A stretch of DNA of 52,371 nt from JBHENC01 sp051000345 (GCA_051000345.1 JBPCOJ010000011.1:1-52371), one strand, 5' to 3'; counted from the first letter of the stretch, positions 7,424 to 15,952 are shown. The notes: generated by a model from the sequence alone, not told the origin. A program made the numbers and translations.

Positions 7424-8449
7424 ATGCGTATCTGGATTGATCTGGCGAATTCGCCGCACGTTCCTTTTTTTCGGGCGCTCGTTTCGGAGTTCGAGCAGCG
7501 CGGCCACGATGTTAAAGTGACGGCGCGTGAGTTTGCGCAGACAGTGGAGATGGCTGAAGCTGCTGGACTCAATGCGAAGGTCATCGGCGCACATGGCGGC
7601 GGCAAGCTAACGAACAAGGCAGGGAATTTGATCGGGCGCGCTCTGGCGTTGAGAGATTGGGCGCGAGCGCAGGGCGGCTTCGATCTGGCGGTGAGTCATA
7701 ATTCATATTCGCAGATTGTGGCGGCGCGCCTTTCGCGCATCGAGAGCGTGACGCTGATGGATTATGAGCATCAACCGGCGAATCATCTGGCGTTCAGGCT
7801 CGCCACGCGCGTGATTGTGCCGCAGAGTTTTCCCGAAAGTTCCTTGCGAAAATATGGCGCGCGAGGCGGGAAGGCGAAGCGCTATGACGGCATCAAAGAA
7901 GACGTTTACCTCGCGGACTTTGCGCCCGACCCGCGCTTTGCGGAAACTTTGAAAAAACTCGGCGTGGAGAAATCGGATGTTCTCGTCGTGCTGCGCCCGC
8001 CTGCGCGCGAGGCTTTGTATCATCGCTTCGATAACGAATTGTTCGATGAGTTGATTGCACGTTTAAGCGCGCGTCCTGAAATTAAAATGATACTGCTGGC
8101 GCGCACCATCGAGCAGCGTGAAAAATATTCAGCTCAAGCAAGCGCGAACATGATCTTACCGGACGAAGTGCTGGACGGCGCGAATTTGATTGCGGCGGCG
8201 GATTTGATTGTCAGCGCGGGCGGCACGATGAATCGGGAGGCGGCGGCGCTCGGCGTTCCCGCATGGACGATTTATGCAGGGCAGTGGGCGGCGGTGGACG
8301 AACAGCTTGTGCGCGAAAACAGAATGCGGCGTATCAGTTCAAGCGCGGATTTGGATGCGTTACCGCCGGTGCAAAAAAAGATTGCGGCTCATGCACGCCG
8401 CGCGCTGCAAGTGCGCGCCGCCGTCGCCGATTTAATCCTTAAAGTTTAG
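7424..8449 (+). CDS. DUF354 family protein (GT-B/MurG-like fold)
   Basis: This 341-residue protein starts MRIWIDLANSPHVPFF, the hallmark of the DUF354 family. A glycine-rich GAHGGG stretch follows near 62, then VSHNSYSQ, DYEHQPANHLAF near 107-118, and IVSAGGTMNREAAALGVPAWT near 240. The last segment is the equivalent of the nucleotide-sugar loop of MurG and UDP-GlcNAc 2-epimerases. The family fold suggests a nucleotide-sugar enzyme, but no reaction has been firmly assigned that I know of. It lies 24 bp after the toroid-like gene and 49 bp before the sugar transferase, in a tight same-strand run, which supports a step in surface glycan synthesis. Length and motifs look intact. Confidence 0.85.
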   Translation: MRIWIDLANSPHVPFFRALVSEFEQRGHDVKVTAREFAQTVEMAEAAGLNAKVIGAHGGGKLTNKAGNLIGRALALRDWARAQGGFDLAVSHNSYSQIVAARLSRIESVTLMDYEHQPANHLAFRLATRVIVPQSFPESSLRKYGARGGKAKRYDGIKEDVYLADFAPDPRFAETLKKLGVEKSDVLVVLRPPAREALYHRFDNELFDELIARLSARPEIKMILLARTIEQREKYSAQASANMILPDEVLDGANLIAAADLIVSAGGTMNREAAALGVPAWTIYAGQWAAVDEQLVRENRMRRISSSADLDALPPVQKKIAAHARRALQVRAAVADLILKV

Positions 8450-8498
8450 AAGATTTGATTGCCGGAAATTACGAAAACCCGCGTGTGAAATTGGATTG

Positions 8499-10079
8499 AT
8501 GATGTTCTCCGTGTCCATTAATGAAGCAGCAAAGGAAACGTTCGATGCGCGCGTGGTGCGTGCTGCGGGACGCGCGCCGTGGTGGATGATTTCGGCTGTC
8601 AAGACGGCGCTCGCGGCGACGGACATCGCTCTCGCCGCCGGTTGTTTCATCGCGGCATTTTATCTGCGCGAAGGCGGCGCAGTGTTGCGGGTTTTCGATG
8701 GCGCGGGATTCGGGTGGAGCGCGAAGTTTTTGCCTTACGCGGCGCTGCTGTGGTTCGTTGTGCCGATTCGCGCGCTGACGTTTGCTTACTATGATCTGTA
8801 TCGTCTGCGCGGCGAATTTTCGTTTGTGGATGAAGCCGTGCGTATCTTTAAGGCGACGGCGACGGCCTCGCTGTTAATCGTCGCGGCGGCGTTCATGTAT
8901 CGCGGCGTTTATTCGTTCCGCGCTTTTTCCTACGCGCGCGGTGTTTTCGTATGGGATTTTTTGCTGGCGCTGGTGACCTATATGAGCGTGCGCTTTGCTG
9001 TGCGCGGGGCGCAGACGCTCGCCAGACGGCGCGATATAAATTTGCTGCCGACGCTGGTGGTCGGGCGCGGCAGCGTCGCAGCCTTGTGCATAAAGGAAAT
9101 GCACGCGCGCCCCGAACTCGGTTATCGCGTCATTGGCGTAATAGAAAACGGCGAGACGGATGACGATGACGATGTTGTGCCGCGCTTGTTCGAGGGCGTG
9201 CCTGTGATCGGCAATCTGGATCGGCTGCCGGACATCATACGCGAGGCCAGAGCGAGCGAAGTCATCATTACGGACACGCACATTTCGGGCAACGAGCTTT
9301 TTGAAGTCATGATGCGCTGCGGCAGAACGGGAAAGGTCGAGTTTCGCATCGCGCCGAGCCTCTTCAATTTTCTGCCGAGCAAGACGGAGATAGATCAGAT
9401 CGGCGCGTTGCCGATGATAAGGCTTTTCCGCGAGCCGCTGTCGAATGCCGCGCGCATCGTCAAACGCGCCTCTGATATTTTTGTCTCGGCGCTGGCGCTA
9501 ACCCTCTTTGCGCCGATATGGTTGGTTATCGCCGCCTTCATCAAACTCGATTCAAAGGGGTCTGTTTTTTATTTGCAGGAGCGCGTCGGGATGGACGGGC
9601 GCGTTTTCCTTTTCTACAAATTTCGCACGATGCGTGTTGATGCTGACGACGCGGCGCACCGTGAATACCAGCGCCGCTTTATCGCCGGAGCACCGGACGC
9701 GAATTTGGGCGACGACGCGCGGCCTGCTTATAAACTGCGCGGCGACAACCGCGTGACGCGCATCGGCACAGTGCTGCGGCGCTTGAGCTTGGACGAACTG
9801 CCGCAACTGCTGAATGTGGTGCGCGGCGATATGAGCATCGTCGGGCCGCGCCCGCCGATTCCTTACGAAGTCGAAGCTTATGATTTGTGGCATCGCAAGC
9901 GTCTGGATATGAAGCCGGGACTAACGGGCTTGTGGCAGGTGTCTGGACGCAATCGTTTATCGTTTGAAGAAATGGTGCGGCTCGATCTCTACTACATCGA
10001 AAATTGGTCGCTGCTGCTCGATCTCAAAATCATACTGCGCACGCTGCCCGTGATGCTGCGCGGCGACGATGCTTATTGA
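8499..10079 (+). CDS. Polyprenyl-phosphate hexose-1-phosphate transferase (WcaJ/WbaP-type)
   Basis: A 526-residue inner-membrane enzyme of the polyisoprenyl-phosphate hexose-1-P transferase family. Four N-terminal membrane segments (within about 30-160) precede a Rossmann-like cytoplasmic domain (LPTLVVGRGSVAALCIKEM). The bacterial sugar transferase catalytic domain spans about 320-525. It has KRASDIFVSALALTLFAPIW (re-entrant helix), FYLQERVGMDGRVF, YKFRTMRVD, LRRLSLDELPQLLNV, MSIVGPRPP and the C-terminal KPGLTGLWQVSGRN. It should start a repeat unit by moving a sugar-1-phosphate from an NDP-sugar to undecaprenyl phosphate. Its presence with a polymerase/ligase gene implies a Wzx/Wzy-style pathway, although no flippase is in the window. 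TTG 8496 and ATG 8499/8502 are adjacent possible starts; ATG was chosen. Confidence 0.92.
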   Translation: MMFSVSINEAAKETFDARVVRAAGRAPWWMISAVKTALAATDIALAAGCFIAAFYLREGGAVLRVFDGAGFGWSAKFLPYAALLWFVVPIRALTFAYYDLYRLRGEFSFVDEAVRIFKATATASLLIVAAAFMYRGVYSFRAFSYARGVFVWDFLLALVTYMSVRFAVRGAQTLARRRDINLLPTLVVGRGSVAALCIKEMHARPELGYRVIGVIENGETDDDDDVVPRLFEGVPVIGNLDRLPDIIREARASEVIITDTHISGNELFEVMMRCGRTGKVEFRIAPSLFNFLPSKTEIDQIGALPMIRLFREPLSNAARIVKRASDIFVSALALTLFAPIWLVIAAFIKLDSKGSVFYLQERVGMDGRVFLFYKFRTMRVDADDAAHREYQRRFIAGAPDANLGDDARPAYKLRGDNRVTRIGTVLRRLSLDELPQLLNVVRGDMSIVGPRPPIPYEVEAYDLWHRKRLDMKPGLTGLWQVSGRNRLSFEEMVRLDLYYIENWSLLLDLKIILRTLPVMLRGDDAY

Positions 10080-10115
10080 GTTAAGGTTTAGTTTCAGCGT
10101 GGCAACGGAGAGTTT

Positions 10116-10604
10116 ATGCAAAGAAAATTCCTCAAGTTTTGTTTGATGATTGCTTTCGCGGTCTTATGCGGGAACACGCATTTATGCGCTGCTCAAGATA
10201 TTGGCGCGCTCAATCTCAGCGAACAGGGAAAGAGCGCTTATTGCACGCTCTCGACAGTTGATGCTTTCAACGTCGGCGGCTTCGGGTTAGCGTCGGCCAC
10301 TTACAAGGGCGAAAAGGCACTGCGCGTACTGCTTAACGAAAAGCATTCGCTCAATGCTTTCAAGAGCTTGTTGGATTACGCCACCCTAGAAGGCCAAATG
10401 TATGGATTGATGGGGATTCACATTAAAGACAAGAGCAGCTTTGACGATGAAGTGAAATTATTTAGAGTGAGATCGCCTGACCTTAAAAAAGTTCACGTTT
10501 TTGAAGGATGCAATAGCTATTGGGAAGATAGCTCGAAAGTGGTAGAGCGAATTATGGACGGACGGTATTCTATGAAACAAGAGCCGAAGACTGATAAGCA
10601 GTGA
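10116..10604 (+). CDS. Small secreted protein, unknown
   Basis: A 162-residue protein with a clear signal peptide (basic MQRKFLKF, hydrophobic core, AA-type cleavage near residue 25). The mature part is about 135 residues with a pair of Cys (in SAYCTLST and FEGCNSYWED) that could form a disulphide. I do not recognise a family. The base composition is visibly more AT-rich than the neighbours, with less third-position G/C, so it may be a recent arrival or a lowly expressed lineage-specific gene. A purine-rich GGAGAG seven bases upstream of the ATG serves as ribosome binding site. Its end overlaps the GTG start of the O-antigen ligase gene by four bases (GTGA), which suggests translational coupling and a job with that polymerase/ligase or the glycan. 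Confidence 0.7.
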   Translation: MQRKFLKFCLMIAFAVLCGNTHLCAAQDIGALNLSEQGKSAYCTLSTVDAFNVGGFGLASATYKGEKALRVLLNEKHSLNAFKSLLDYATLEGQMYGLMGIHIKDKSSFDDEVKLFRVRSPDLKKVHVFEGCNSYWEDSSKVVERIMDGRYSMKQEPKTDKQ

Positions 10605-12250
10605 GGGCATCTATCCGCGTAAATCTTCCTATCCCTGATGTTCGACGCATGAGCTTAGACGCAACTGAAAGAATCAATGCTGCTTCGCAACCGCTAACGG
10701 TTGAAGAGCGCGCGCGCGGCGTGTGGCTTGATCGTGTAATTGTCGGGTGGATTTTTGCTTTGGCGATCTTCGCGCCGCATTCGATTGCGGCGACGGAAAT
10801 TAGTTGGATGATCGGGATGACGGCGTGGGTCGCGCGTTATTTGTTCATACGCCCGCGCCAAAAACTTTATCGCACGCCGATTGATTACGCGCTGCTCGGA
10901 TTCTTTGCCCTCACTTTTCTTTCTTCGCTGCTGTCTTACGATCCGTTTGAGTCCGTCGGCAAAATGCGCGCGGTGAGTTTGTTTACCATCGCGTATCTCG
11001 TCGCGGAAAATATACGCACGCGGCGCTTGGTGTGTTTGCTCGCGTTGACGCTCATCGCGTCGTGCATGATTAATGTCTTTTATACATTCGGCGAGCGCAT
11101 TGTCGGGCGCGGCGTGAAAATAGAACAATTGGCGACGACGAGTCCTTTGTACGCGGCGGGAATACGCGACGGCGATACGCTGCTCGAAGCAAATAAGCGG
11201 CGCTTGCATCGCCCTGAAGAATTGATCGATGCGCTTTCGGGTTCGGTGAATGATCCGGTGGTGGGAGTAAAGATTTATCGTTTCGAGGCGACGCCGACGA
11301 TGGAAGTCGAGCGCGGGCGCTTGCTCGATGGCGCGACGGCGGCGGAAAAACTCGGCATCGGGAATTGGTCGCGCGGGCGTGATTGGCGCGCGAGCGGATT
11401 CTACGGTCATTATGTGACGTATGCCGAAGTGTTGCAGTTGATTTTGTCGCTCGCGCTCGGACTCTTCGTCGCGCTGCGTGGAAAAAAGAGTTGGCGCGGC
11501 GTGTTGCTCGCATTGGCGCTCATCGGCATGGGCGCGTGTTTGCTGTTGACGGTGACGCGCGCATCTTGGCTGGCGTTTCTCGTTTCCGCCTTCGTGATCG
11601 TGTTGTCCGGCGCATCCAGACGCACGGCGCTCGTGATGCTGGCGTGCGCGGCGTTGCTCGTTCCGGCGGGGCTATATGTCTTGCAGCAGAAACGAAACGT
11701 CCAATTCGTTGACCAGCGCGACGGGTCGATCACTTGGCGCGAAACGGTTTACCGCGAGGGCTGGAATTTGCTCATCAGCAAGCCGCGCCATTTGCTTGTC
11801 GGTGTCGGCATGGATTCGATTAAGAGATACGCGCGTGTGTGGGGATTATTCGACAAAGGGCGCTTGCCGATGGGTCACATGCACCAGACGCTGCTGGAAA
11901 TCGCGCTCGAACGCGGGCTGCCTGCGCTTCTCGCGTGGCTGCTGTTTGTGTGGTTGTATGCGCGCATGTTGTGGCGGCTTGTGCGGCGCACCGTGAATGA
12001 AAACTGGATCGAGCACGGGCTTGCGCTCGGCGCGCTCGGCGGCCTCTGCGGATTCATGGCGAGCGCAATGGTTCATTACAATTTCGGCGATTCGGAAGTA
12101 GCGATCATGTTTTATTTCATCATCGGACTGTGTCTTGCGCTGGACAGAGCATTGAGAATGGATTCGCCGCGCGCGACAAAGGATGCATTAAACGTGCGTG
12201 TCGAAAAACTCAGCGCGGCATTGCCGGACACGGCGGCGACGCCGGTTTGA
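10601..12250 (+). CDS. O-antigen ligase/polymerase family protein with embedded PDZ domain
   Basis: A polytopic protein of 549 residues. Several membrane helices occupy about 45-165 and 270-500, with the Wzy_C/O-antigen-ligase signature around RASWLAFLVSAF, GVGMDSIKRYA and GHMHQTLLEIALERGLPAL. Between the two membrane blocks (about residues 168-240) sits a recognisable PDZ domain: a GVKIEQL strand, SPLYAAGIRDGDTLLEANK and RPEELIDALSG. That fits the PDZ pattern of carboxylate-binding loop, A-G-[LI]-x-x-G-D and a following helix. The domain should face the periplasm if the loop is extracytoplasmic. The protein would polymerise or ligate undecaprenyl-linked glycan. The start GTG (10601) overlaps the previous stop; ATG 10649 is an alternative that removes 16 residues. 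It is the last clear polysaccharide gene of the run. Confidence 0.85.
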   Translation: MRASIRVNLPIPDVRRMSLDATERINAASQPLTVEERARGVWLDRVIVGWIFALAIFAPHSIAATEISWMIGMTAWVARYLFIRPRQKLYRTPIDYALLGFFALTFLSSLLSYDPFESVGKMRAVSLFTIAYLVAENIRTRRLVCLLALTLIASCMINVFYTFGERIVGRGVKIEQLATTSPLYAAGIRDGDTLLEANKRRLHRPEELIDALSGSVNDPVVGVKIYRFEATPTMEVERGRLLDGATAAEKLGIGNWSRGRDWRASGFYGHYVTYAEVLQLILSLALGLFVALRGKKSWRGVLLALALIGMGACLLLTVTRASWLAFLVSAFVIVLSGASRRTALVMLACAALLVPAGLYVLQQKRNVQFVDQRDGSITWRETVYREGWNLLISKPRHLLVGVGMDSIKRYARVWGLFDKGRLPMGHMHQTLLEIALERGLPALLAWLLFVWLYARMLWRLVRRTVNENWIEHGLALGALGGLCGFMASAMVHYNFGDSEVAIMFYFIIGLCLALDRALRMDSPRATKDALNVRVEKLSAALPDTAATPV

Positions 12251-12251
12251 G

Positions 12252-12343
12252 TTGGCATTGTTTGCGACACGCCGGTAAGATTTTTAGCTCGTCGGTGTAT
12301 GATGTCATCCGCGAAGTTAATTAATAGAAGCACTGGCTTCTAT
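12252..12343 (+). promoter_or_regulatory. Possible promoter and leader hairpin of the glycine-zipper gene
   Basis: TTGGCA (12252-12257), 18 bp, TAAGAT (12276-12281) is a moderate promoter match directly after the preceding stop codon. Downstream, ATAGAAGC-ACTG-GCTTCTAT (12324-12343) is a perfect 8-bp hairpin with a tetraloop, ending 47 bases before the ATG. Both are sequence matches only. Confidence 0.35.
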
Positions 12344-12390
12344 GTATGGCGGTTTCCTTTTACAATCTGAAAAATCGAGAGGTGAATGAA

Positions 12391-13095
12391 ATGAAAAACT
12401 TTAAGAACTTAACCTTGCTCGCGCTCGTGTTGGTAATGCTCGGACTCAGCCTCAGCGTGGAAGGGCAGCGGCGTCGGCGCACGAGGCGTACTTACAGGCA
12501 TCGTCCCGTGGCTGCCAGTCAGCAGCAGGCCAGAACTCCGACATCCTCGAATGATTTTATTGTGCCGGACAGCACGGCGCTTGTCGGCGTGCTGAACAAC
12601 AATCTGTCCGCCGATCAATCGCGTGACCGTGAACGGTTTACCATGACCGTCCGCGAGCCTTCGGAGTACGAGGGAGCCACCGTCGAAGGCTATGTATCGG
12701 GAATCAAGCGCAGCGGAAAGATCACCGGGCGCTCCGAGATGACGCTCAACTTCGACCGCATTCGCCTGCGCGACGGCAGCAGCCATGCCTTTGCCGGTGT
12801 GCTGTCATCCTTGCGCACCACCGGCGGGCAAGAGCTGCGCGTGGACAACGAAGGCAACGTCGAGCGCAGCAATAGCCAGACGCGAAAAACAGAGGAGCGC
12901 GCGGCTATCGGGACGGGCGCGGGAGCGATCATCGGCGCGATTGCGGGCGGCGGCAAGGGCGCGGCCATCGGCGCTATCTTAGGCGCGGGCGGCGGAGCCG
13001 GATCAGTTTACGCGCAGGGACGCGAGAAACTGGAGTTGACGAACGGCACGGAGTTGACAGTCCGCGCCAGCGCTCCCAGAAGATACAACCGTTAG
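12391..13095 (+). CDS. Exported glycine-zipper protein
   Basis: A 234-residue protein with a signal peptide (MKNFKNLTLLALVLVM, cleavage after VEGQ). A very basic stretch (QRRRRTRRTYRHR) and a beta-rich middle follow (about 50-155, with DSTALVGVLNNNLS and FDRIRLRDGSSHAF). A glycine zipper lies near 170-205 (GTGAGAIIGAIAGGGKGAAI and a second half), and the tail is LTNGTELTVRAS. Such glycine-zipper segments insert in or pack against membranes in SlyB/YMGG-like envelope proteins. The exact role is unknown. The ATG at 12391 follows a good ribosome site (GAGAGGTG at 12378-12385), so the in-frame ATG at 12346 is unlikely. The gene appears monocistronic, between the polysaccharide run and yceH. Confidence 0.75.
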   Translation: MKNFKNLTLLALVLVMLGLSLSVEGQRRRRTRRTYRHRPVAASQQQARTPTSSNDFIVPDSTALVGVLNNNLSADQSRDRERFTMTVREPSEYEGATVEGYVSGIKRSGKITGRSEMTLNFDRIRLRDGSSHAFAGVLSSLRTTGGQELRVDNEGNVERSNSQTRKTEERAAIGTGAGAIIGAIAGGGKGAAIGAILGAGGGAGSVYAQGREKLELTNGTELTVRASAPRRYNR

Positions 13096-13119
13096 CCGCG
13101 AAGTTATGCGCAAGAGCAG

Positions 13120-13240
13120 CTAACAAAATCGGAACACTTGTAGGGGCAGGGCTAGTCTCTGCCTGTGTGTTTGCATAGCCAAAGCGGGCAGGGACTAGCC
13201 CTGCCCCTACACATTTTGCCGCGCTATTAAGTTTTGTTAG
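13120..13240. repeat. TGTAGGGGCAGGG palindrome nested in an outer hairpin
   Basis: The inner element at 13139-13211 starts TGTAGGGGCAGGGCTAGTC and ends with its near-perfect inverse, giving a long palindrome. It is flanked by CTAACAAAA (13120-13128) and TTTTGTTAG (13232-13240), an outer inverted repeat that looks like the stem of an older hairpin split by the element. A relative lies at 34294-34370. Confidence 0.8.
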
Positions 13241-13305
13241 AAGTTCCAAATCTCACTGTGGTTTCTTCAGCGCTTCACAGCTTAATTGATAACTAAAAAT
13301 GAGTT

Positions 13306-13974
13306 ATGTCACAGATTTTGAATGATACGGAAGTGCGCGTCGTCGGCGCTTTAATCGAAAAGCAAATCACGACGCCTGAATATTATCCGCTGACGCTCCA
13401 CGCGCTTACTCAAGCCTGCAATCAAAAAAGCAATCGTGATCCAATCGTTTCCTTCGGCGAGCCGGAAATAGCGCACGCTCTTGAGAGTTTGCGCGACAAA
13501 AATCTAGTGTACATCTTCTACGGCAGCACCAGCCGCGTGCCTAAATACAAGCACATGTCACCGGAAATCTTTCAACTCGATGCGAGAGAATTAGCCGTGC
13601 TCGGCGTGCTTATGCTGCGCGGGGCGCAGACCGTCGGCGAGTTGAAGGAACGCGCCAATCGGCTTGCCGCAGAGTTTACGACGCTACACGAAGTCGAAGA
13701 AACGCTCGACTCTCTAACATCGAAGGAGCCGCAACCGCTCATCGCAAAACTCGCACGCCAGCCCGGACAAAAGGACGCGCGCTATGTGCATACCTTAGCC
13801 GGAGAAGTTACGGTTGGTTACATTGATAAATCCGCCAACGGAAATTCATCAATTAATGATTCGGGCAAAACCGGGCGGCTGGCAAAGCTGGAAGACGAAG
13901 TAGAGATGTTGCGCGCGGAAGTAGCAGAACTTCGGCAGCGATTAGGGGATTTCGTGAAGCAGTTCGAGGCTTAG
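13306..13974 (+). CDS. yceH: YceH-family (DUF480/UPF0502) protein
   Basis: This 222-residue protein matches the DUF480 family throughout. It opens LNDTEVRVVGALIEKQITTP with YYPLTLHALTQACNQKSNRDP, then LVYIFYGSTSRVPKYKH near 65-80, and LDARELAVLGVLMLRGAQTVGEL near 92. These are two tandem winged-helix-like halves. The C-terminal 35 residues (LAKLEDEVEMLRAEVAELRQ) form a coiled coil, probably for oligomerisation. The biochemical role is not established; the winged helices suggest DNA binding. The ATG at 13306 is the family-consistent start. The gene stands alone between a palindromic repeat and a strong hairpin at 14003. Confidence 0.9.
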   Translation: MSQILNDTEVRVVGALIEKQITTPEYYPLTLHALTQACNQKSNRDPIVSFGEPEIAHALESLRDKNLVYIFYGSTSRVPKYKHMSPEIFQLDARELAVLGVLMLRGAQTVGELKERANRLAAEFTTLHEVEETLDSLTSKEPQPLIAKLARQPGQKDARYVHTLAGEVTVGYIDKSANGNSSINDSGKTGRLAKLEDEVEMLRAEVAELRQRLGDFVKQFEA

Positions 13975-14002
13975 AAACGCTAAGAACACAAGCGCCATAA
14001 AC

Positions 14003-14043
14003 AATAATGCCGCCGAAGCCCTCGCTGCATCGGCGGCATTATT
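14003..14043 (+). terminator. Hairpin terminator after yceH
   Basis: AATAATGCCGCCGA (14003-14016) pairs perfectly with TCGGCGGCATTATT (14030-14043) around a 13-base loop, 29 bases after the yceH stop. No long U tract follows on either strand, so it may act as a 3' stabiliser or a non-canonical terminator. Confidence 0.55.
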
Positions 14044-14283
14044 CACACTCTTACTCCTTTGGGGGGTTCAGAGTAGAAAACATAAATACACCCGGAACTT
14101 TCTTTTGTCAACATAAAAAACACACTTGCCACATTCAAAACACAATATCATTCGCCTTGTGTTCTTCAGTATGGAATAAATCAGCTTAATAATGTGGGTA
14201 CTCTCCTCTGCTTCGAGCTTCGCGGTAAATTTAATCGTTCGTTAGGCAGTCGGCGTGTTGCTGTTGGAAACGAAGCCCTGCCG

Positions 14284-14319
14284 CAGTGCGTTTGTCAGGC
14301 GGATTCCGCAAACGCACTG
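14284..14319. other. Perfect 11-bp hairpin upstream of the ffh promoter
   Basis: CAGTGCGTTTG (14284-14294) and CAAACGCACTG (14309-14319) enclose a 14-base loop, with CGCTCTTTT shortly after. It sits 42 bases before the ffh -35 box. It could be a weak rightward terminator insulating ffh or a protein-binding palindrome. The rest of the gene-free stretch 13975-14434 shows no coding frame and no SRP-RNA-like core. Confidence 0.4.
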
Positions 14320-14360
14320 TACGCGCTCTTTTCAGTGTTTCGCGGGCTGGCTCCTGTCCC

Positions 14361-14389
14361 TTGACAGTGGGATTTTTGGCCGTTATCAT
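14361..14389 (+). promoter_or_regulatory. Near-consensus sigma70 promoter of the ffh operon
   Basis: TTGACA at 14361-14366, exactly 17 bp, then TATCAT at 14384-14389 (five of six matches to TATAAT). The predicted transcript would start near 14396, leaving about 39 bases to the ffh ATG. This is one of the best promoter matches in the window, in keeping with a highly expressed operon. Confidence 0.75.
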
Positions 14390-14434
14390 CGTCGTTTTCG
14401 GCTTCAACGGGAATCATCGCAGTAGGGCGTTCGT

Positions 14435-15952
14435 ATGTTTGAATCCTTATCCGACAAATTAAAGCGCACGCTGAAGAATCTGCGCGGTGAAGGCAAGTTA
14501 ACGCCGGAGCACGTTGACGCCGCGTTGCGTGAAATTCGCCTCGCGCTTTTAGAGGCGGACGTTAATTACAAAGTCGCCAAAGATTTTATTCAGTCGGTCA
14601 AGGAAAAGGCCGAAGGCCAGCACGTCTGGCAGGAACTGAAGCCTTCCGAGCAGGTCGTCAAAATCGTTTACGACGAACTTGTTGAACTCTTGGGCGGCCA
14701 ATCTTCGCAGCTCGTTTTCACAAAGCAAGCGCCGAACGTCGTGATGATCGTCGGCTTGCAAGGCTCCGGCAAAACTACTTCAACAGGGAAGATCGCGCGC
14801 TGGCTCGCAAAGAATGCAGGGCGCAAGCCGCTCTTGGTATCGGTGGACGTGTACCGTCCGGCGGCGCGCGAGCAATTGAAGGTTATCGCCAAGGCGACAG
14901 GCCAATCCATCTTTGAACTTCCCGACACCGATGATCCTTTGACGCTGGTGCGCGAAGCACACAAGCACGCGCGCGACACGGGCTACGACACGCTGCTCAT
15001 CGACACCGCCGGACGCCTTCACGTAGACGATGCGTTGATGATCGAACTCGAACGCATCAAGGCTGAGACGCGCCCCGTCGAAACGCTTTTTGTGGCGGAC
15101 GCGATGACAGGGCAGGACGCCGTCCGCTCGGCTGAAGAATTTCACAGGCGCGTCGGAATCACGGGCGTGATTTTGACGAAGATGGACGGCGATGCGCGCG
15201 GCGGCGCGGCTCTCTCGATTAAGCAAGTGATCGGGCAGCCCGTCAAGTTCGTCGGCGTCGGCGAAAAGTACGATGCCATCGAGCCGTTTTATCCTGACCG
15301 CATTGCGCAGAGAATTTTGGGCATGGGCGATGTCCTGTCCCTTATCGAAGAAGTGCAGTCGAAGGTCGATCAATCCGAAGCCGAAGAGCAGTTAAAGAAA
15401 CTTCAGAAAAACGAATTCACGCTCGATGATTTTCGCAGTCAATTGCGGCAAGTAAAAAAGCTCGGCTCGTTCTCGAAGATCATGAAGCTTTTGCCGGATC
15501 AACTTTTGGGCGGCATGGGAATGCCAGATTTGAGCGAAGAACAATCGAAGGAAATGGAGCGCGAGATGCGCCGCACGGAGGCGATCATCGATTCGATGAC
15601 GGGACAGGAGCGCAACGATCATCGTCTCTTGAACGCCAATCGTCGCCGCCGCATCGCGCGCGGCTCCGGCACAAACGTCGCGGATGTCAACTCTCTCATT
15701 AAGCAGTACACGGAAATGCGCCAGATGATGCGGCAGCTTTCCGGCGCAGGATTGTTCGGTGGTGGAAACGGTGGTGGGGGCGGATTAAAAGGCAAGATGA
15801 TGCGCCGCATGGCGGGCATGGCCGGACTGCCCGATATGAGCGGCATGATGGGCGGCGACGCGGACGAATCGGGCGCAATGCCTGCGGGCTTGCCGCCTGC
15901 GCCGGGCAAGAAAAAGACAAAGAAGAAAGTACGCTGGAAAAATAAACGATGA
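14435..15952 (+). CDS. ffh: Signal recognition particle GTPase Ffh (SRP54)
   Basis: The 505-residue Ffh binds signal peptides and the SRP RNA and delivers nascent membrane proteins to FtsY. The N-terminal helical bundle starts MFESLSDKLKRTLKNLRGEG. The GTPase domain shows GLQGSGKTTSTGKIA (P loop, near 108), DTAGRLHVDDA near 190 and TKMDGDARGGAALS near 248. The Met-rich M domain follows from about 300, with the RRRRIARGSG RNA-binding motif near 408. It is longer than the usual 430-460 residues because of a Gly/Met-rich and Lys-rich tail (ending KKKTKKKVRWKNKR). The SRP RNA gene was not found nearby. It is first in the conserved block with rpsP, khpA, rimM, trmD, rplS and rnhB. Its stop codon directly abuts a heptamer palindrome. 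Confidence 0.97.
   Translation: MFESLSDKLKRTLKNLRGEGKLTPEHVDAALREIRLALLEADVNYKVAKDFIQSVKEKAEGQHVWQELKPSEQVVKIVYDELVELLGGQSSQLVFTKQAPNVVMIVGLQGSGKTTSTGKIARWLAKNAGRKPLLVSVDVYRPAAREQLKVIAKATGQSIFELPDTDDPLTLVREAHKHARDTGYDTLLIDTAGRLHVDDALMIELERIKAETRPVETLFVADAMTGQDAVRSAEEFHRRVGITGVILTKMDGDARGGAALSIKQVIGQPVKFVGVGEKYDAIEPFYPDRIAQRILGMGDVLSLIEEVQSKVDQSEAEEQLKKLQKNEFTLDDFRSQLRQVKKLGSFSKIMKLLPDQLLGGMGMPDLSEEQSKEMEREMRRTEAIIDSMTGQERNDHRLLNANRRRRIARGSGTNVADVNSLIKQYTEMRQMMRQLSGAGLFGGGNGGGGGLKGKMMRRMAGMAGLPDMSGMMGGDADESGAMPAGLPPAPGKKKTKKKVRWKNKR

Noticed and set aside
13975..14434. Possible SRP RNA (4.5S) upstream of ffh
   Set aside because: I looked for the conserved GGAAGCAG-type tip and found none; the hairpins there are simple palindromes. 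A covariance-model scan would settle it.
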